From JBLHKW01 sp047618565 (GTDB lineage Bacteria; Planctomycetota; UBA1135; GCA-002686595), in assembly GCA_047618565.1 (NCBI GenBank), contig JBLHKW010000227.1:1-6180 (forward strand): a stretch of 6,180 nt of DNA. The letters run 5' to 3'. Shown in pieces: positions 1 to 6,180 of this stretch; the stretch's first letter is position 1, and each line of letters opens with the position of its first letter. The notes beneath the pieces were generated by a model. That model worked only from the letters and a program-made list of their open reading frames with translations. It was not told the DNA's origin and did not search any database. The translations under genes were made by a program, and so were the position numbers.

Positions 1-240
1 AAAGTAACCGGGCAATGCGCCCTGGCCCGAGCGCACTTCGAAGGGCGTCAACCCGGCTGCGCGGCATTCGTCACGACCGGCTGCATCGACCATAAAATAG
101 AGCGTCCCCTGGAAGCAGATGGCGAAGCCCAGCCCGCCGCTGTAAAAGCCGCAGCCCCCGAACATGCGCCGGGGTTCGATGTCACCCAGGTCGGCGAGCT
201 GCGCGAGGACGTTATCGAGATAATCGGGGGGCAGGGCCAT
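1..240 (-). CDS. TfoX/Sxy N-terminal-domain protein (3' end cut by window edge)
   Basis: The reverse strand encodes 80 residues from an ATG at 238-240 and stays open to the left edge, so the C-terminus is missing. The start MALPPDYLDNVLAQLADLGD, followed by RRMFGG at residues 24-29, is the hallmark of the TfoX N-terminal domain. The next strands (FAICFQGTLYFMVD, then a CRAAGLTPFEVRSG stretch) also follow the family pattern. In gammaproteobacteria TfoX/Sxy co-activates competence genes with CRP. Stand-alone N-terminal-domain proteins of about 100-115 residues are widespread and mostly of unknown role, so a competence role should not be assumed. A GTG 36 bases upstream is in frame, but the ATG matches the usual family start. 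No Shine-Dalgarno is visible. The gene lies 65 bases after the stop of the GT-C-like gene on the same strand. Family assignment is from recognised motifs, not a search. Confidence 0.85.
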   Translation of the reverse strand, partial: MALPPDYLDNVLAQLADLGDIEPRRMFGGCGFYSGGLGFAICFQGTLYFMVDAAGRDECRAAGLTPFEVRSGQGALPGYF

Positions 241-305
241 GCGCTCGAGTACTTGCGGGCAACGGAGGACGCGTGCCACCAGCGCGCTACGCCACGGCGG
301 GTGAA

Positions 306-1853
306 TCAGGGCGCACTGGGCGCGGGGCTGGGCGGCGCGGGCGAAACGGAACGCAGGGTGATGACCGCCGTCAGCAGGAGCCCCAGCAATACGCTGGCGA
401 CGGCGCACACGGCTCCCAGGCTGCCGAAGAGCCTGGGCGTGAACGCGATCAGCTGCAGCAGGAAGCCGAAGGCCAACAGGGCCTCGACCGCCCGATCCCG
501 GCGGAAGACGAGCGGGGTCAGCCCGAGTATGAGGAAGTAGTAGTGCGCCGCGGGCTGCAGCACGAACAGCAGCGCGAAACCAAGAAACAGGCAGTGCCGC
601 GCAACCATGCCCCTGGCCGCCAGAACTATCCCGGCCAGCGCAACCAGGGTCGCGCTCCAGATCGCCACCCGCCGTCCGCGCGCGCGTTCCGCCCGAGCCG
701 CGGCCTCATCGTAAAGGGGACCCTCGCTGGCCGCATCCTCGGAGCTGAAGAGCAACGGCACGCTCAGGCCCACCTGATTCTGGCCGTAGGACGATGCGTG
801 CAAGCGCATGTTGCCTGCGAAAGCTGGCCAGGCGGACCCGCCGGACGGCGTCTGGATGTGCCAGGTTCCCGCCAGCAGCAGCGCGCAGGTCGCCGCGAAG
901 GCCAGGTAGAAACCGCGTTGCGCGCGCAGCGCCTCCCACCGTCCGCGCCCCATGAGGTGCTTCACGGCCACGGCTCCCACGAAGACGACCGGGAAGATGC
1001 GCAGCATCGTGCTCAGTGCAAGCAATGCGCCCGAGGCCAGCCCGCGCCCACGGCCATGGAACGCGAACGCCAGGGCAAGGCTGCAGGCGAAGGGATAGCG
1101 CAGGTAGGACCCACCGATGAAGTTGTAGTCGTTGAACGGATTGGCAAACCAGAAGAACGCCAGGGTAAGCCCCAGCTCCAGACCGAACAGGCGAGCGACG
1201 ACCAGGAGCATGACGCCCACCAGCGCCAGATCGAACCACCTGGCCATCCTCAGAAACCCCTCCGAGTCGATAGGGTCGAGGTTGGCGAGCGTACCGAGCA
1301 GGGCCGTCACCACCGGCGAGCCGTTGTAGCCATGGTCCGTCAGCCAGTTCTGCTCCTGCCAGGTCTCACGACCGACAGCGACCCGGAACATCTCGACGTC
1401 CTCGCGGAACAGGTTCCAGCGCTCGGCGCTGAAACGCGCCATGATCTCCTGCCCGCGCTGCACCACATCCACCCGACCGATGCCGTCGTAGTTGCTCAGA
1501 TCGCGGACGACGTCACTGCCCTTAAAGTGCCCCATGTCATCGCGCTGGTCCGCGATGACCGTCGCCTCGTAGAGGCCCGTGTACCCGAGTTCGTCGAAGT
1601 ACTTCGTCCCCAGGTAATAGTGGTAGAGCTCTCGAACGTGCATCGGCGGCTCACGCAGATAGAGCTCACCGTTGTCCGTATCCCGCTGCAGCACACCCAG
1701 ATGGACCGTGAGAGCCAGCAGGGCCAGGAGTGCGAGCACGCTCAGGTAGACTGGCCTCGAAACCACGCGCCGAGCGCGCAGGGTCGCGAGCGACAGGAAG
1801 CACACCAGCGACCCGCATGCGAGCAGGATCGAGGGGACGCTGTAGCTATTCAT
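306..1853 (-). CDS. Multi-pass membrane protein, probable GT-C-type glycosyltransferase-like
   Basis: This 515-residue protein has roughly ten to twelve hydrophobic segments: about 5-25, 34-55, 205-224, 226-240, 250-266, 270-298, 314-331, 397-415, 420-449, 455-472 and 477-500. The Arg-rich turn RARRVVSR between the first two segments should be cytoplasmic, which places the large loop 56-204 in the periplasm. That loop is polar, rich in acidic residues, and contains RELYHYYLGTKYFDELGY (74-91) and GYNGSP (175-180). A big acid-bearing first periplasmic loop followed by many helices is the architecture of GT-C glycosyltransferases, which use polyprenyl-phosphate sugars to modify lipids, glycans or proteins. 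The donor, acceptor and catalytic acid cannot be read from the sequence. The start is the only ATG before an in-frame stop. No Shine-Dalgarno is visible, but a nine-codon ORF ends on the start codon in an ATGA overlap. It could instead be a non-enzymatic polytopic protein of unknown role. Confidence 0.8.
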   Translation of the reverse strand: MNSYSVPSILLACGSLVCFLSLATLRARRVVSRPVYLSVLALLALLALTVHLGVLQRDTDNGELYLREPPMHVRELYHYYLGTKYFDELGYTGLYEATVIADQRDDMGHFKGSDVVRDLSNYDGIGRVDVVQRGQEIMARFSAERWNLFREDVEMFRVAVGRETWQEQNWLTDHGYNGSPVVTALLGTLANLDPIDSEGFLRMARWFDLALVGVMLLVVARLFGLELGLTLAFFWFANPFNDYNFIGGSYLRYPFACSLALAFAFHGRGRGLASGALLALSTMLRIFPVVFVGAVAVKHLMGRGRWEALRAQRGFYLAFAATCALLLAGTWHIQTPSGGSAWPAFAGNMRLHASSYGQNQVGLSVPLLFSSEDAASEGPLYDEAAARAERARGRRVAIWSATLVALAGIVLAARGMVARHCLFLGFALLFVLQPAAHYYFLILGLTPLVFRRDRAVEALLAFGFLLQLIAFTPRLFGSLGAVCAVASVLLGLLLTAVITLRSVSPAPPSPAPSAP

Positions 1854-1917
1854 GCACTGTGCGCCGGGAGCGGCTGCATCGGGAGCCTACACGCTCGACG
1901 CCGGCGCGAGCGCTGAA

Positions 1918-4200
1918 TCAGGATTTGCGTCGGAGCCCGCGCCGGTCACCCATCTGCGGGGTCACGTTGGGACCCTCACGTTCGAACGCGGGCAGCTCAA
2001 GCAGGACCGGATCGAGACCGTCCAGCGCCGCCTGGACGCGGCCGGCCAGGTCCGTCCCCTGATCCGTTTGCAGACGGCCCAGCATCAGCTTCGCCGTACC
2101 GACAGCGGAGACCCCGAGCCCGTCCAGGCTCGCGGCTGCGCCCGGCCTGCGCGCAAAGGCCGCACGCAGCTCGTCCAGAGCGCCCTCGAAGTCCTCGCGC
2201 TCGAAAGCGAGTCGCGCCCGCCCAGCGAGCGCCATGGCGACGTAGTGATCCGCGTTGTCGCGCAGCTCGGGCATGCTCAGGGAGACGCTCTCGTAATGCC
2301 CGATCGCCCGGTCGTAGGCGCCGCGCGCCTCGTCCCTCTGGCCCACCCGGCGGTGGAACTCCGCCACCACGAGCGAGGCGTAGCCGGCAAACCATTCCAG
2401 TCGCGGCGAGGCACCGGGCTCCGCCAGCATGGCCACATAGCGACCCTCGAGTGCATCCAGCCCGCTCTCCTTCAACAGCCGCCCGCGCAGGCGGTCGTGC
2501 AGCACCGCGGAGGCCGGGAAGCGGCTCAGCCCGTCGTCGAGCACGCTCGATGCCGGGCCGGGCGCCCCCATGCTCCACAGGAACTCGTAGTGCGCCAGAA
2601 CCTGCTCGGCCGTTCCCAGCGGGTGCTTGGCGAGTACTGCGTAGGCCGCATTGACGTCGGTCAGGTACTCAGGTGGCCAGGTCGCGTTCTCGGCCACGGC
2701 GCGTGCGATGCCGCGGCTGCGCGCATCCGCGAACACGGCCATCACAGCCATCGCGTTCCAGCTCTGCTCGCCACCGGGCATCGACCTCACGGCGCTCTCC
2801 GCCCGGCTGTGGGCCTCTTCCGCGTCGCCGAGGTAGAAGGCCGCGACGGCCAGGGCAGCGTCCACACGCCAGCCGGACTGGCCGAGCACTTCAGCCTCCA
2901 GAGCATGCGTGCGCACATCCTCGAACATCAGGCGCGCGTAACGCGAGGTGGTCTTGCGGTCCGCCGCGAGTGAAACAGCGGTCTGCGGGTCCACGGCCAG
3001 CGCGAGCGCCGACTCGGCAAGGTCGAGCTCCGTCGCCCCGTCAGCGGGACGCTCGGAAGCGGACTGCAGCTGCGCTTCCAGCTGAACCTCGAGCGCGTAC
3101 CAGTCCTTGGCCTCGACGCCGTCCGCATCCGAAACCTCCTCCAGGGCGCGCGTCCAGCCGTCCACGTCCAGCGCTTCCGAGTGACGCGCAAGCCCCTGGT
3201 AGACCGTCGCCAGGGTCTTCGCCCGCGCAGACTTCTCGCCGATGCGCTCCAGTGCTGCGACGAGCGCATCGCGCTCCGAGGCCTCCATCGGGACCCTGAG
3301 CGCCTCGATGATCAGATCGATCGACGCCACCGAGTCGGAGTTGGCGAGTGCCTGCTGGGCAAGCTTGGCGAGCTCCAGGTCCAGCCCGAAGACCGCCAGG
3401 CGCAACAGGTCGTCGGGCCCGTTTCCACCCTTTGCCACCACGTGCTTCAGCAGCCGCCGGCGGGTCTCACGGTCCCCGTCGATGTAGGCCTGCTCGACGC
3501 GCGCCCGGTCCTCGCTATCGGGGCTGTCCAGCAAGGTGACGACCGGCTGATCGTGCACGATCTCGGTCGTCTCCACGTCGCGTCCCTCGATACCCGCGCG
3601 CAGTGTGTTGAAGATGGTGTCCGTGTCGAAGGCGTAGTAGACGTCGTACATCTCCTCGCTATCCAGCTCGATCCCGATATGGCGCGGAGCTACCCGTCGC
3701 CCCTCGAAGTACTGATCGAACAGGCCCGGCTCGATGGCGATGTGCTCGCCACAGGTCACGGTCCCGAAGCGCGGACAGAGCACGCGGCGCCCCTCTTGAT
3801 CATGGTCGCGCGGGGTGTGGCGATAGACCGACGCGATGACTGTGACGTAGGGAGCGTAGAGATCGGTGATCTCGTCTTGCCGGTAGCGAATTCCAGCGTA
3901 GTGCTCGCTCGCGATCTCCCCATCCATGTTGACGCAGATCAGGATCGCCTTTCCCGTCTGCTTTGAGACGGCGACGGCGTCCTCCCAGGTCCTCTGCCAG
4001 CGGATGAGGCAGGGCCGCGCCCAATCTTCGGCCGTCGGCGCGGTCCACATCTGCTCGCGCGTGACGCCGTTCATCTGCGCCCCAAGCACCGGGGTGAGTG
4101 CAGCCAATGCGGCGACCAGGGCACAGACCGGTATGAGTCGCCGCAGGGTTTCGGGAAGACAGGTTGAGATCCGCATGCTGGGGATGAAACGGGGGTCCAT
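1918..4200 (-). CDS. Secreted thioredoxin-like/TPR-type helical-repeat protein, no CXXC
   Basis: A 760-residue protein with an N-terminal signal sequence (basic part near 10-21, hydrophobic core 22-39, likely cleavage near 40-41), so probably periplasmic. Residues about 66-125 follow the thioredoxin-like pattern: W-x-x-A helix (72-80), TGKAILICVN strand (82-91), then YVTVIASVY. The position where a redox CXXC normally sits reads DGEIAS (93-98), so classical disulfide chemistry is unlikely. A conserved-looking Cys/His stretch follows (H128, H133, C142, C150, H153), then APRHIGIEL (171-179), which resembles the cis-Pro region of the fold. From about 230 to 720 it is Ala/Leu-rich helix; TPR-like units are visible near 448-476, 607-639 and 655-687. 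It is probably a scaffold or binding protein. ATG 4200 and ATG 4176 (residue 9) both leave a workable signal peptide and neither has a Shine-Dalgarno. It heads the leftward gene set, 64 bases before the membrane-protein gene. I do not recognise a named gene. Confidence 0.82.
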   Translation of the reverse strand: MDPRFIPSMRISTCLPETLRRLIPVCALVAALAALTPVLGAQMNGVTREQMWTAPTAEDWARPCLIRWQRTWEDAVAVSKQTGKAILICVNMDGEIASEHYAGIRYRQDEITDLYAPYVTVIASVYRHTPRDHDQEGRRVLCPRFGTVTCGEHIAIEPGLFDQYFEGRRVAPRHIGIELDSEEMYDVYYAFDTDTIFNTLRAGIEGRDVETTEIVHDQPVVTLLDSPDSEDRARVEQAYIDGDRETRRRLLKHVVAKGGNGPDDLLRLAVFGLDLELAKLAQQALANSDSVASIDLIIEALRVPMEASERDALVAALERIGEKSARAKTLATVYQGLARHSEALDVDGWTRALEEVSDADGVEAKDWYALEVQLEAQLQSASERPADGATELDLAESALALAVDPQTAVSLAADRKTTSRYARLMFEDVRTHALEAEVLGQSGWRVDAALAVAAFYLGDAEEAHSRAESAVRSMPGGEQSWNAMAVMAVFADARSRGIARAVAENATWPPEYLTDVNAAYAVLAKHPLGTAEQVLAHYEFLWSMGAPGPASSVLDDGLSRFPASAVLHDRLRGRLLKESGLDALEGRYVAMLAEPGASPRLEWFAGYASLVVAEFHRRVGQRDEARGAYDRAIGHYESVSLSMPELRDNADHYVAMALAGRARLAFEREDFEGALDELRAAFARRPGAAASLDGLGVSAVGTAKLMLGRLQTDQGTDLAGRVQAALDGLDPVLLELPAFEREGPNVTPQMGDRRGLRRKS

Positions 4201-4212
4201 ATGGAAGGGTAC

Positions 4213-4236
4213 GGCCGGTTACACGCGGTGCCGGCC
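4213..4236 (-). promoter_or_regulatory. Inverted repeat in the leader of the leftward gene
   Basis: The arms ggccgg (4213-4218) and ccggcc (4231-4236) are perfect complements around a 12-base interior. A further CAC/GTG pairing lies inside (4222-4224 with 4228-4230) if a three-base bulge is allowed. It begins 12 bases upstream of the ATG at 4200, so in the leftward transcript it would form a GC-rich hairpin just before the start codon, where it could limit ribosome access. It may equally be a protein-binding site or chance in GC-rich DNA. Confidence 0.4.
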
Positions 4237-4241
4237 AGCAT

Positions 4242-4323
4242 GTGTAGCCTACGGTAATCGCGTGGTCACAGCTCAACGTCGGCGAAAATTGGAGCCACGC
4301 AGCCGGTCTCCGCGCCCCTACAC
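4242..4323. repeat. Two nested concentric inverted repeats between divergent genes
   Basis: The outer arms gtgtag (4242-4247) and ctacac (4318-4323) are perfect complements. The inner arms gctcaa (4271-4276) and ttggagc (4289-4295) are complements apart from one extra base. The outer pair centres at 4282.5, and so does the aligned CAA/TTG core of the inner pair (4274-4276 and 4289-4291). The result is an outward-facing TTG-N26-CTACAC arrangement on each strand. This could be a symmetric operator or a matched pair of divergent promoters; the arms are short, so chance is possible. Confidence 0.35.
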
Positions 4324-4345
4324 TCGGTGTGTGCGTGAGCAAACG

Positions 4346-5842
4346 ATGCCCCCCCCTGCGCAGCCGACCACGGCCCGAAAGCGACCTCGCGCGCTAGGCT
4401 GCCTGGCGAGCGCGATCGCACTCGCGGCGGCACACGGGGTGGCGCAGATCCCACAGCATGCCATCCCACTGGAGAGGGTCGCCGAGCAGGATCCTGTCGC
4501 GACGCGCCATAGCTTTGTGGAGTTGGTCACTGAACGTGAGACCTGGTATCTGGGCGAACCGGTCCCCGTACGGATACGGGTCGGCATCGAGCAGGAGTTC
4601 CAGAGTGACCTGCTGCCCCTGTTCAGGCGTGAGTTGAGCCTGCCGCTCCAGGTGCTCGCGCCGTGGCTGGACACCCTGCCGCTCTGTGCACCTTCGACGC
4701 CCCACGAGACTGCGGGAGCGAGCCTGGTCCTCAACGACGAGGTCACCCACGTTCGACCTGTTGCCCAGCAGACCCGGGGCGAGCTCAACTTCATCGTCTA
4801 CGAGGTCACGCGCGTACTGCAGCCCGACCGGACGGGCGCGCTCGATCTGTCGGGTAACTCCCTGCGATTAGCGTACGCGACCGAGTTCCAGCAACAGCTC
4901 TTCGCAGAGCGCGTACCCTCCAATCCGCGCATAGCCACCGTTTCGGGAGACGGCCTGACATTGCGCATCGACGTGCTTCCGGAGGAGGGCCAGCCGCTCG
5001 AGTTCGGCGGTGCGATCGGCAGCTTCGATCTGCGCGCCGAGCTGGACAGGGACATGCTGCGCGTCGGCGAAGGCCTGCGCCTGACCGTGCGCATTGAAGG
5101 CCCGGGCAACCTGGGCCATTTCGAGGCACCGCGTCTGCCAACAATGAAGCGCTTCACCCAGCGCGCCATGAGCGAGGAGACGACGGGCGCCGTCCACACG
5201 ATCCACTGGGATCTCGCCGCGCGACGCCCCGGCCCGGGCGAGATCCCTCCCATCACACTCGCCTTCCTCGAGCCCGGCCCGCCCGCGCGCTACCGCACGT
5301 GTCAGACGCGGGCACTACACGTCGAGGTGCTACCGGGCGTAGGCCTGGAGGCTGAGCCCCGCCCGCCCTCCAATTCCACCCGTCGGGGACCGGCCACGCC
5401 GAGCGAGTCCGAGAACGCGACGCGCACGCTCCTCGCGGGCACGCTTCTGATCGGCGTCGCACTCGCCATCGCCTGGGTCCTCTTCCGCCGAAACGTTTCC
5501 CGTGCGGGCCACACCGAGGTCGCGGGCAGCAGCGAGGCGCCGGCCACGTTTCGCACACAGGCCACCCAACCCGAAGCGGACATCGGGCGCCTGATATGCA
5601 ACTACCTGGCCGAACGCCTGGCCTGCTCCCCCGCCGCGGTCGTGGGGCCGAGCCTGACATCCCGCCTGCTCGAAGCCGACATCCCCTCCGCCCTCGCCAA
5701 ACGGGCAAGCGATTGCCTCGAGCAGTGGATCGCCACGCGCTTTGGAGGTCCCGCCCCGGAAGGCGGGCCGACCGACGCCATCGCGCTCATCGACGAGCTT
5801 GAGCGCGCCCTCCAGACAGGAACAGGAGGACAGCGGGCATGA
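4346..5842 (+). CDS. BatD-family (oxygen tolerance) membrane-anchored protein
   Basis: Starting at ATG 4346 this is a 498-residue protein. An Arg/Lys-containing n-region and hydrophobic stretch (17-33, ending GVAQ) look like a signal peptide. An extracytoplasmic part with beta-sandwich-like strands follows. Residues 222-265 carry the BatD signature: GAIGSFDLRAELDRDMLRVG, then the LTVRIEGPGNL and APRLP elements. One transmembrane helix lies at about 361-379, followed by RR and a helical cytoplasmic tail (about 408-490) of the kind seen in other BatD proteins. BatD proteins act at the membrane with MoxR ATPase and VWA-domain BatA/BatB partners, in systems first linked to aerotolerance in Bacteroides; their molecular role is unsettled. 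None of those partners is visible here. An in-frame GTG at 4331 is an alternative start. The reading frame remains open upstream to 3926, but that part is antisense to the neighbouring gene and would bury the signal peptide. Its stop overlaps the next gene. Confidence 0.82.
   Translation: MPPPAQPTTARKRPRALGCLASAIALAAAHGVAQIPQHAIPLERVAEQDPVATRHSFVELVTERETWYLGEPVPVRIRVGIEQEFQSDLLPLFRRELSLPLQVLAPWLDTLPLCAPSTPHETAGASLVLNDEVTHVRPVAQQTRGELNFIVYEVTRVLQPDRTGALDLSGNSLRLAYATEFQQQLFAERVPSNPRIATVSGDGLTLRIDVLPEEGQPLEFGGAIGSFDLRAELDRDMLRVGEGLRLTVRIEGPGNLGHFEAPRLPTMKRFTQRAMSEETTGAVHTIHWDLAARRPGPGEIPPITLAFLEPGPPARYRTCQTRALHVEVLPGVGLEAEPRPPSNSTRRGPATPSESENATRTLLAGTLLIGVALAIAWVLFRRNVSRAGHTEVAGSSEAPATFRTQATQPEADIGRLICNYLAERLACSPAAVVGPSLTSRLLEADIPSALAKRASDCLEQWIATRFGGPAPEGGPTDAIALIDELERALQTGTGGQRA
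5824..5830 (+). promoter_or_regulatory. Strong Shine-Dalgarno of the zinc-ribbon gene
   Basis: AGGAGGA lies inside the last codons of the BatD-like gene, eight bases before the ATG at 5839. It supports that start and, with the ATGA overlap, translational coupling. It is the only strong Shine-Dalgarno before any start in the window. Confidence 0.85.
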
Positions 5843-6150
5843 AGTGCCCCCATTGCCAGGCCGCCGTCCCGCGCTCGATCCTCCTGGGGTCCGATCAAAA
5901 GCACTTCCGCTGCGCGGCGTGCAACGTGGTGCTGGAAATCGAGGATACGCACGCGAGCCGCACGATCTTGACCGCGATGGGATTCCCGACACTGCTTGTG
6001 GGAGCCTTGAAATCTGGCGAGCTGTCATGGCCCGTCGCGATCGGCATCTGGCTCGGCCTGGCCGCGCTCGGATTCGCCATCGCCTACAGATTCGGGCGCG
6101 CACGCGTCCTGCGCATCCCGGCCAACCTCCGGGATCCGAACCGGAGCTGA
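5839..6150 (+). CDS. Small zinc-ribbon protein with two membrane segments
   Basis: A 103-residue protein. Two CXXC knuckles, CPHC (3-6) and CAAC (25-28), sit 18 residues apart and form a typical zinc-ribbon, presumably binding one Zn2+ in the cytoplasm. A short strand VVLEIED follows. Two hydrophobic segments (about 43-59 and 64-86) form a membrane hairpin, and the tail is basic (YRFGRARVLRIPANLRDPNRS). The ATG overlaps the stop of the BatD-like gene as ATGA and has a strong Shine-Dalgarno, so the two are almost certainly one operon. The role is unknown. Zinc-ribbon plus transmembrane hairpin proteins are common small membrane proteins and the fold alone does not define a function; a helper role for the BatD-like protein is inference from the coupling only. 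Confidence 0.85.
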   Translation: MKCPHCQAAVPRSILLGSDQKHFRCAACNVVLEIEDTHASRTILTAMGFPTLLVGALKSGELSWPVAIGIWLGLAALGFAIAYRFGRARVLRIPANLRDPNRS

Positions 6151-6152
6151 CT

Positions 6153-6180
6153 GGCGGCGGACGCCTGCGCGTCCTCCGCC
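6153..6180 (+). terminator. GC-rich hairpin just after the BatD/zinc-ribbon operon
   Basis: Arms at 6153-6164 and 6169-6180 pair at 11 of 12 positions around the four-base loop ctgc, starting three bases after the stop. This is the position and shape of an intrinsic terminator stem. The window ends at the last stem base, so the U-tract that would settle it cannot be seen. Confidence 0.6.

Larger units (their letters stand above)
4201..4345. promoter_or_regulatory. Divergent intergenic region between leftward and rightward genes
   Basis: This 145-base gap separates the start codons of two divergent genes, so both promoters should lie here unless they are inside a gene. It contains the most AT-rich short patch nearby (gaaaatt, 4284-4290), which sits near its middle. 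Weak -10-like hexamers face outwards: TACACT at 4319-4324 (rightward) and TACACA read leftward at 4241-4246. Neither has a good -35 at 16-18 bases, so the boxes are tentative. The location is secure; the exact promoter elements are inferred. Confidence 0.45.

Noticed and set aside
1..240. Reading the TfoX-like gene as evidence for a competence locus
   Set aside because: No uptake, pilus or DNA-processing genes are in the window, and solitary TfoX N-terminal-domain proteins are common outside competence systems.
241..305. Possible terminator or promoter between the GT-C-like and TfoX-like genes
   Set aside because: Only very short self-complementary pieces (such as agcgcgct) are present, with no T-tract and no credible -10/-35 pair.
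1865..1886. Direct repeat cgggagc (1865-1871 and 1880-1886) in the gap between two leftward genes
   Set aside because: Seven bases repeated once in GC-rich DNA is expected by chance, and it forms neither a hairpin nor a longer array.
273..1916. A 547-codon open frame on the plus strand
   Set aside because: It lies antisense to the GT-C-like membrane protein. Its product is an Arg/Gln/Gly/Glu-rich low-complexity string with no recognisable domain, as expected from the antisense frame of a GC-rich gene.
1852..2973. A 373-codon open frame on the plus strand, and another at 3181-3966
   Set aside because: Both are antisense to the 760-residue secreted protein, which has a signal peptide and coherent fold pattern. 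The plus-strand products are His/Arg/Ala-rich without family signatures.
3926..4345. Upstream extension of the BatD-like frame to an ATG at 3926
   Set aside because: It would overlap the divergent gene by 275 bases, remove the divergent promoter region and place about 140 residues before an obvious signal peptide.

Overview
This is a GC-rich stretch of chromosome, apparently from a Gram-negative bacterium with a periplasm. Three proteins have membrane segments or signal peptides, and one has a BatD-type extracytoplasmic domain. The mix (BatD-like protein, large secreted thioredoxin-like/TPR protein, GT-C-like membrane protein, solitary TfoX N-terminal domain, mostly SD-less starts) fits Planctomycetota or Myxococcota, but the sequence alone does not fix the lineage. 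I see no IS element, CRISPR array, tRNA or rRNA.

Layout. Three genes read leftwards. From promoter-proximal to distal they are a secreted 760-residue thioredoxin-like/helical-repeat protein (1918-4200), a 515-residue multi-pass membrane protein resembling GT-C glycosyltransferases (306-1853), and a TfoX/Sxy N-terminal-domain protein cut by the left edge (1-240). They are separated by gaps of 64 and 65 bases without clear terminators and could be co-transcribed. Two genes read rightwards: a BatD-family membrane-anchored protein (4346-5842) and a 103-residue zinc-ribbon membrane protein (5839-6150). These two are translationally coupled by an ATGA overlap and a strong Shine-Dalgarno. A GC-rich hairpin starts three bases after the last stop.

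The two sets diverge from a 145-base intergenic region (4201-4345). It holds two inverted repeats sharing one centre (near 4282.5) and a separate hairpin in the leader of the leftward gene. This suggests a shared divergent control region.

Function. The BatD-like protein and the two secreted or membrane neighbours point to envelope functions. BatD proteins usually act with MoxR ATPases and VWA-domain BatA/BatB proteins, none of which is in the window. The most distinctive gene is the thioredoxin-like/TPR protein: its fold-level pattern is kept, the usual CXXC is absent, and a Cys/His cluster follows the core. Nothing here amounts to a clearly new defence or mobile system; the most interesting parts are this protein and the symmetric divergent control region.
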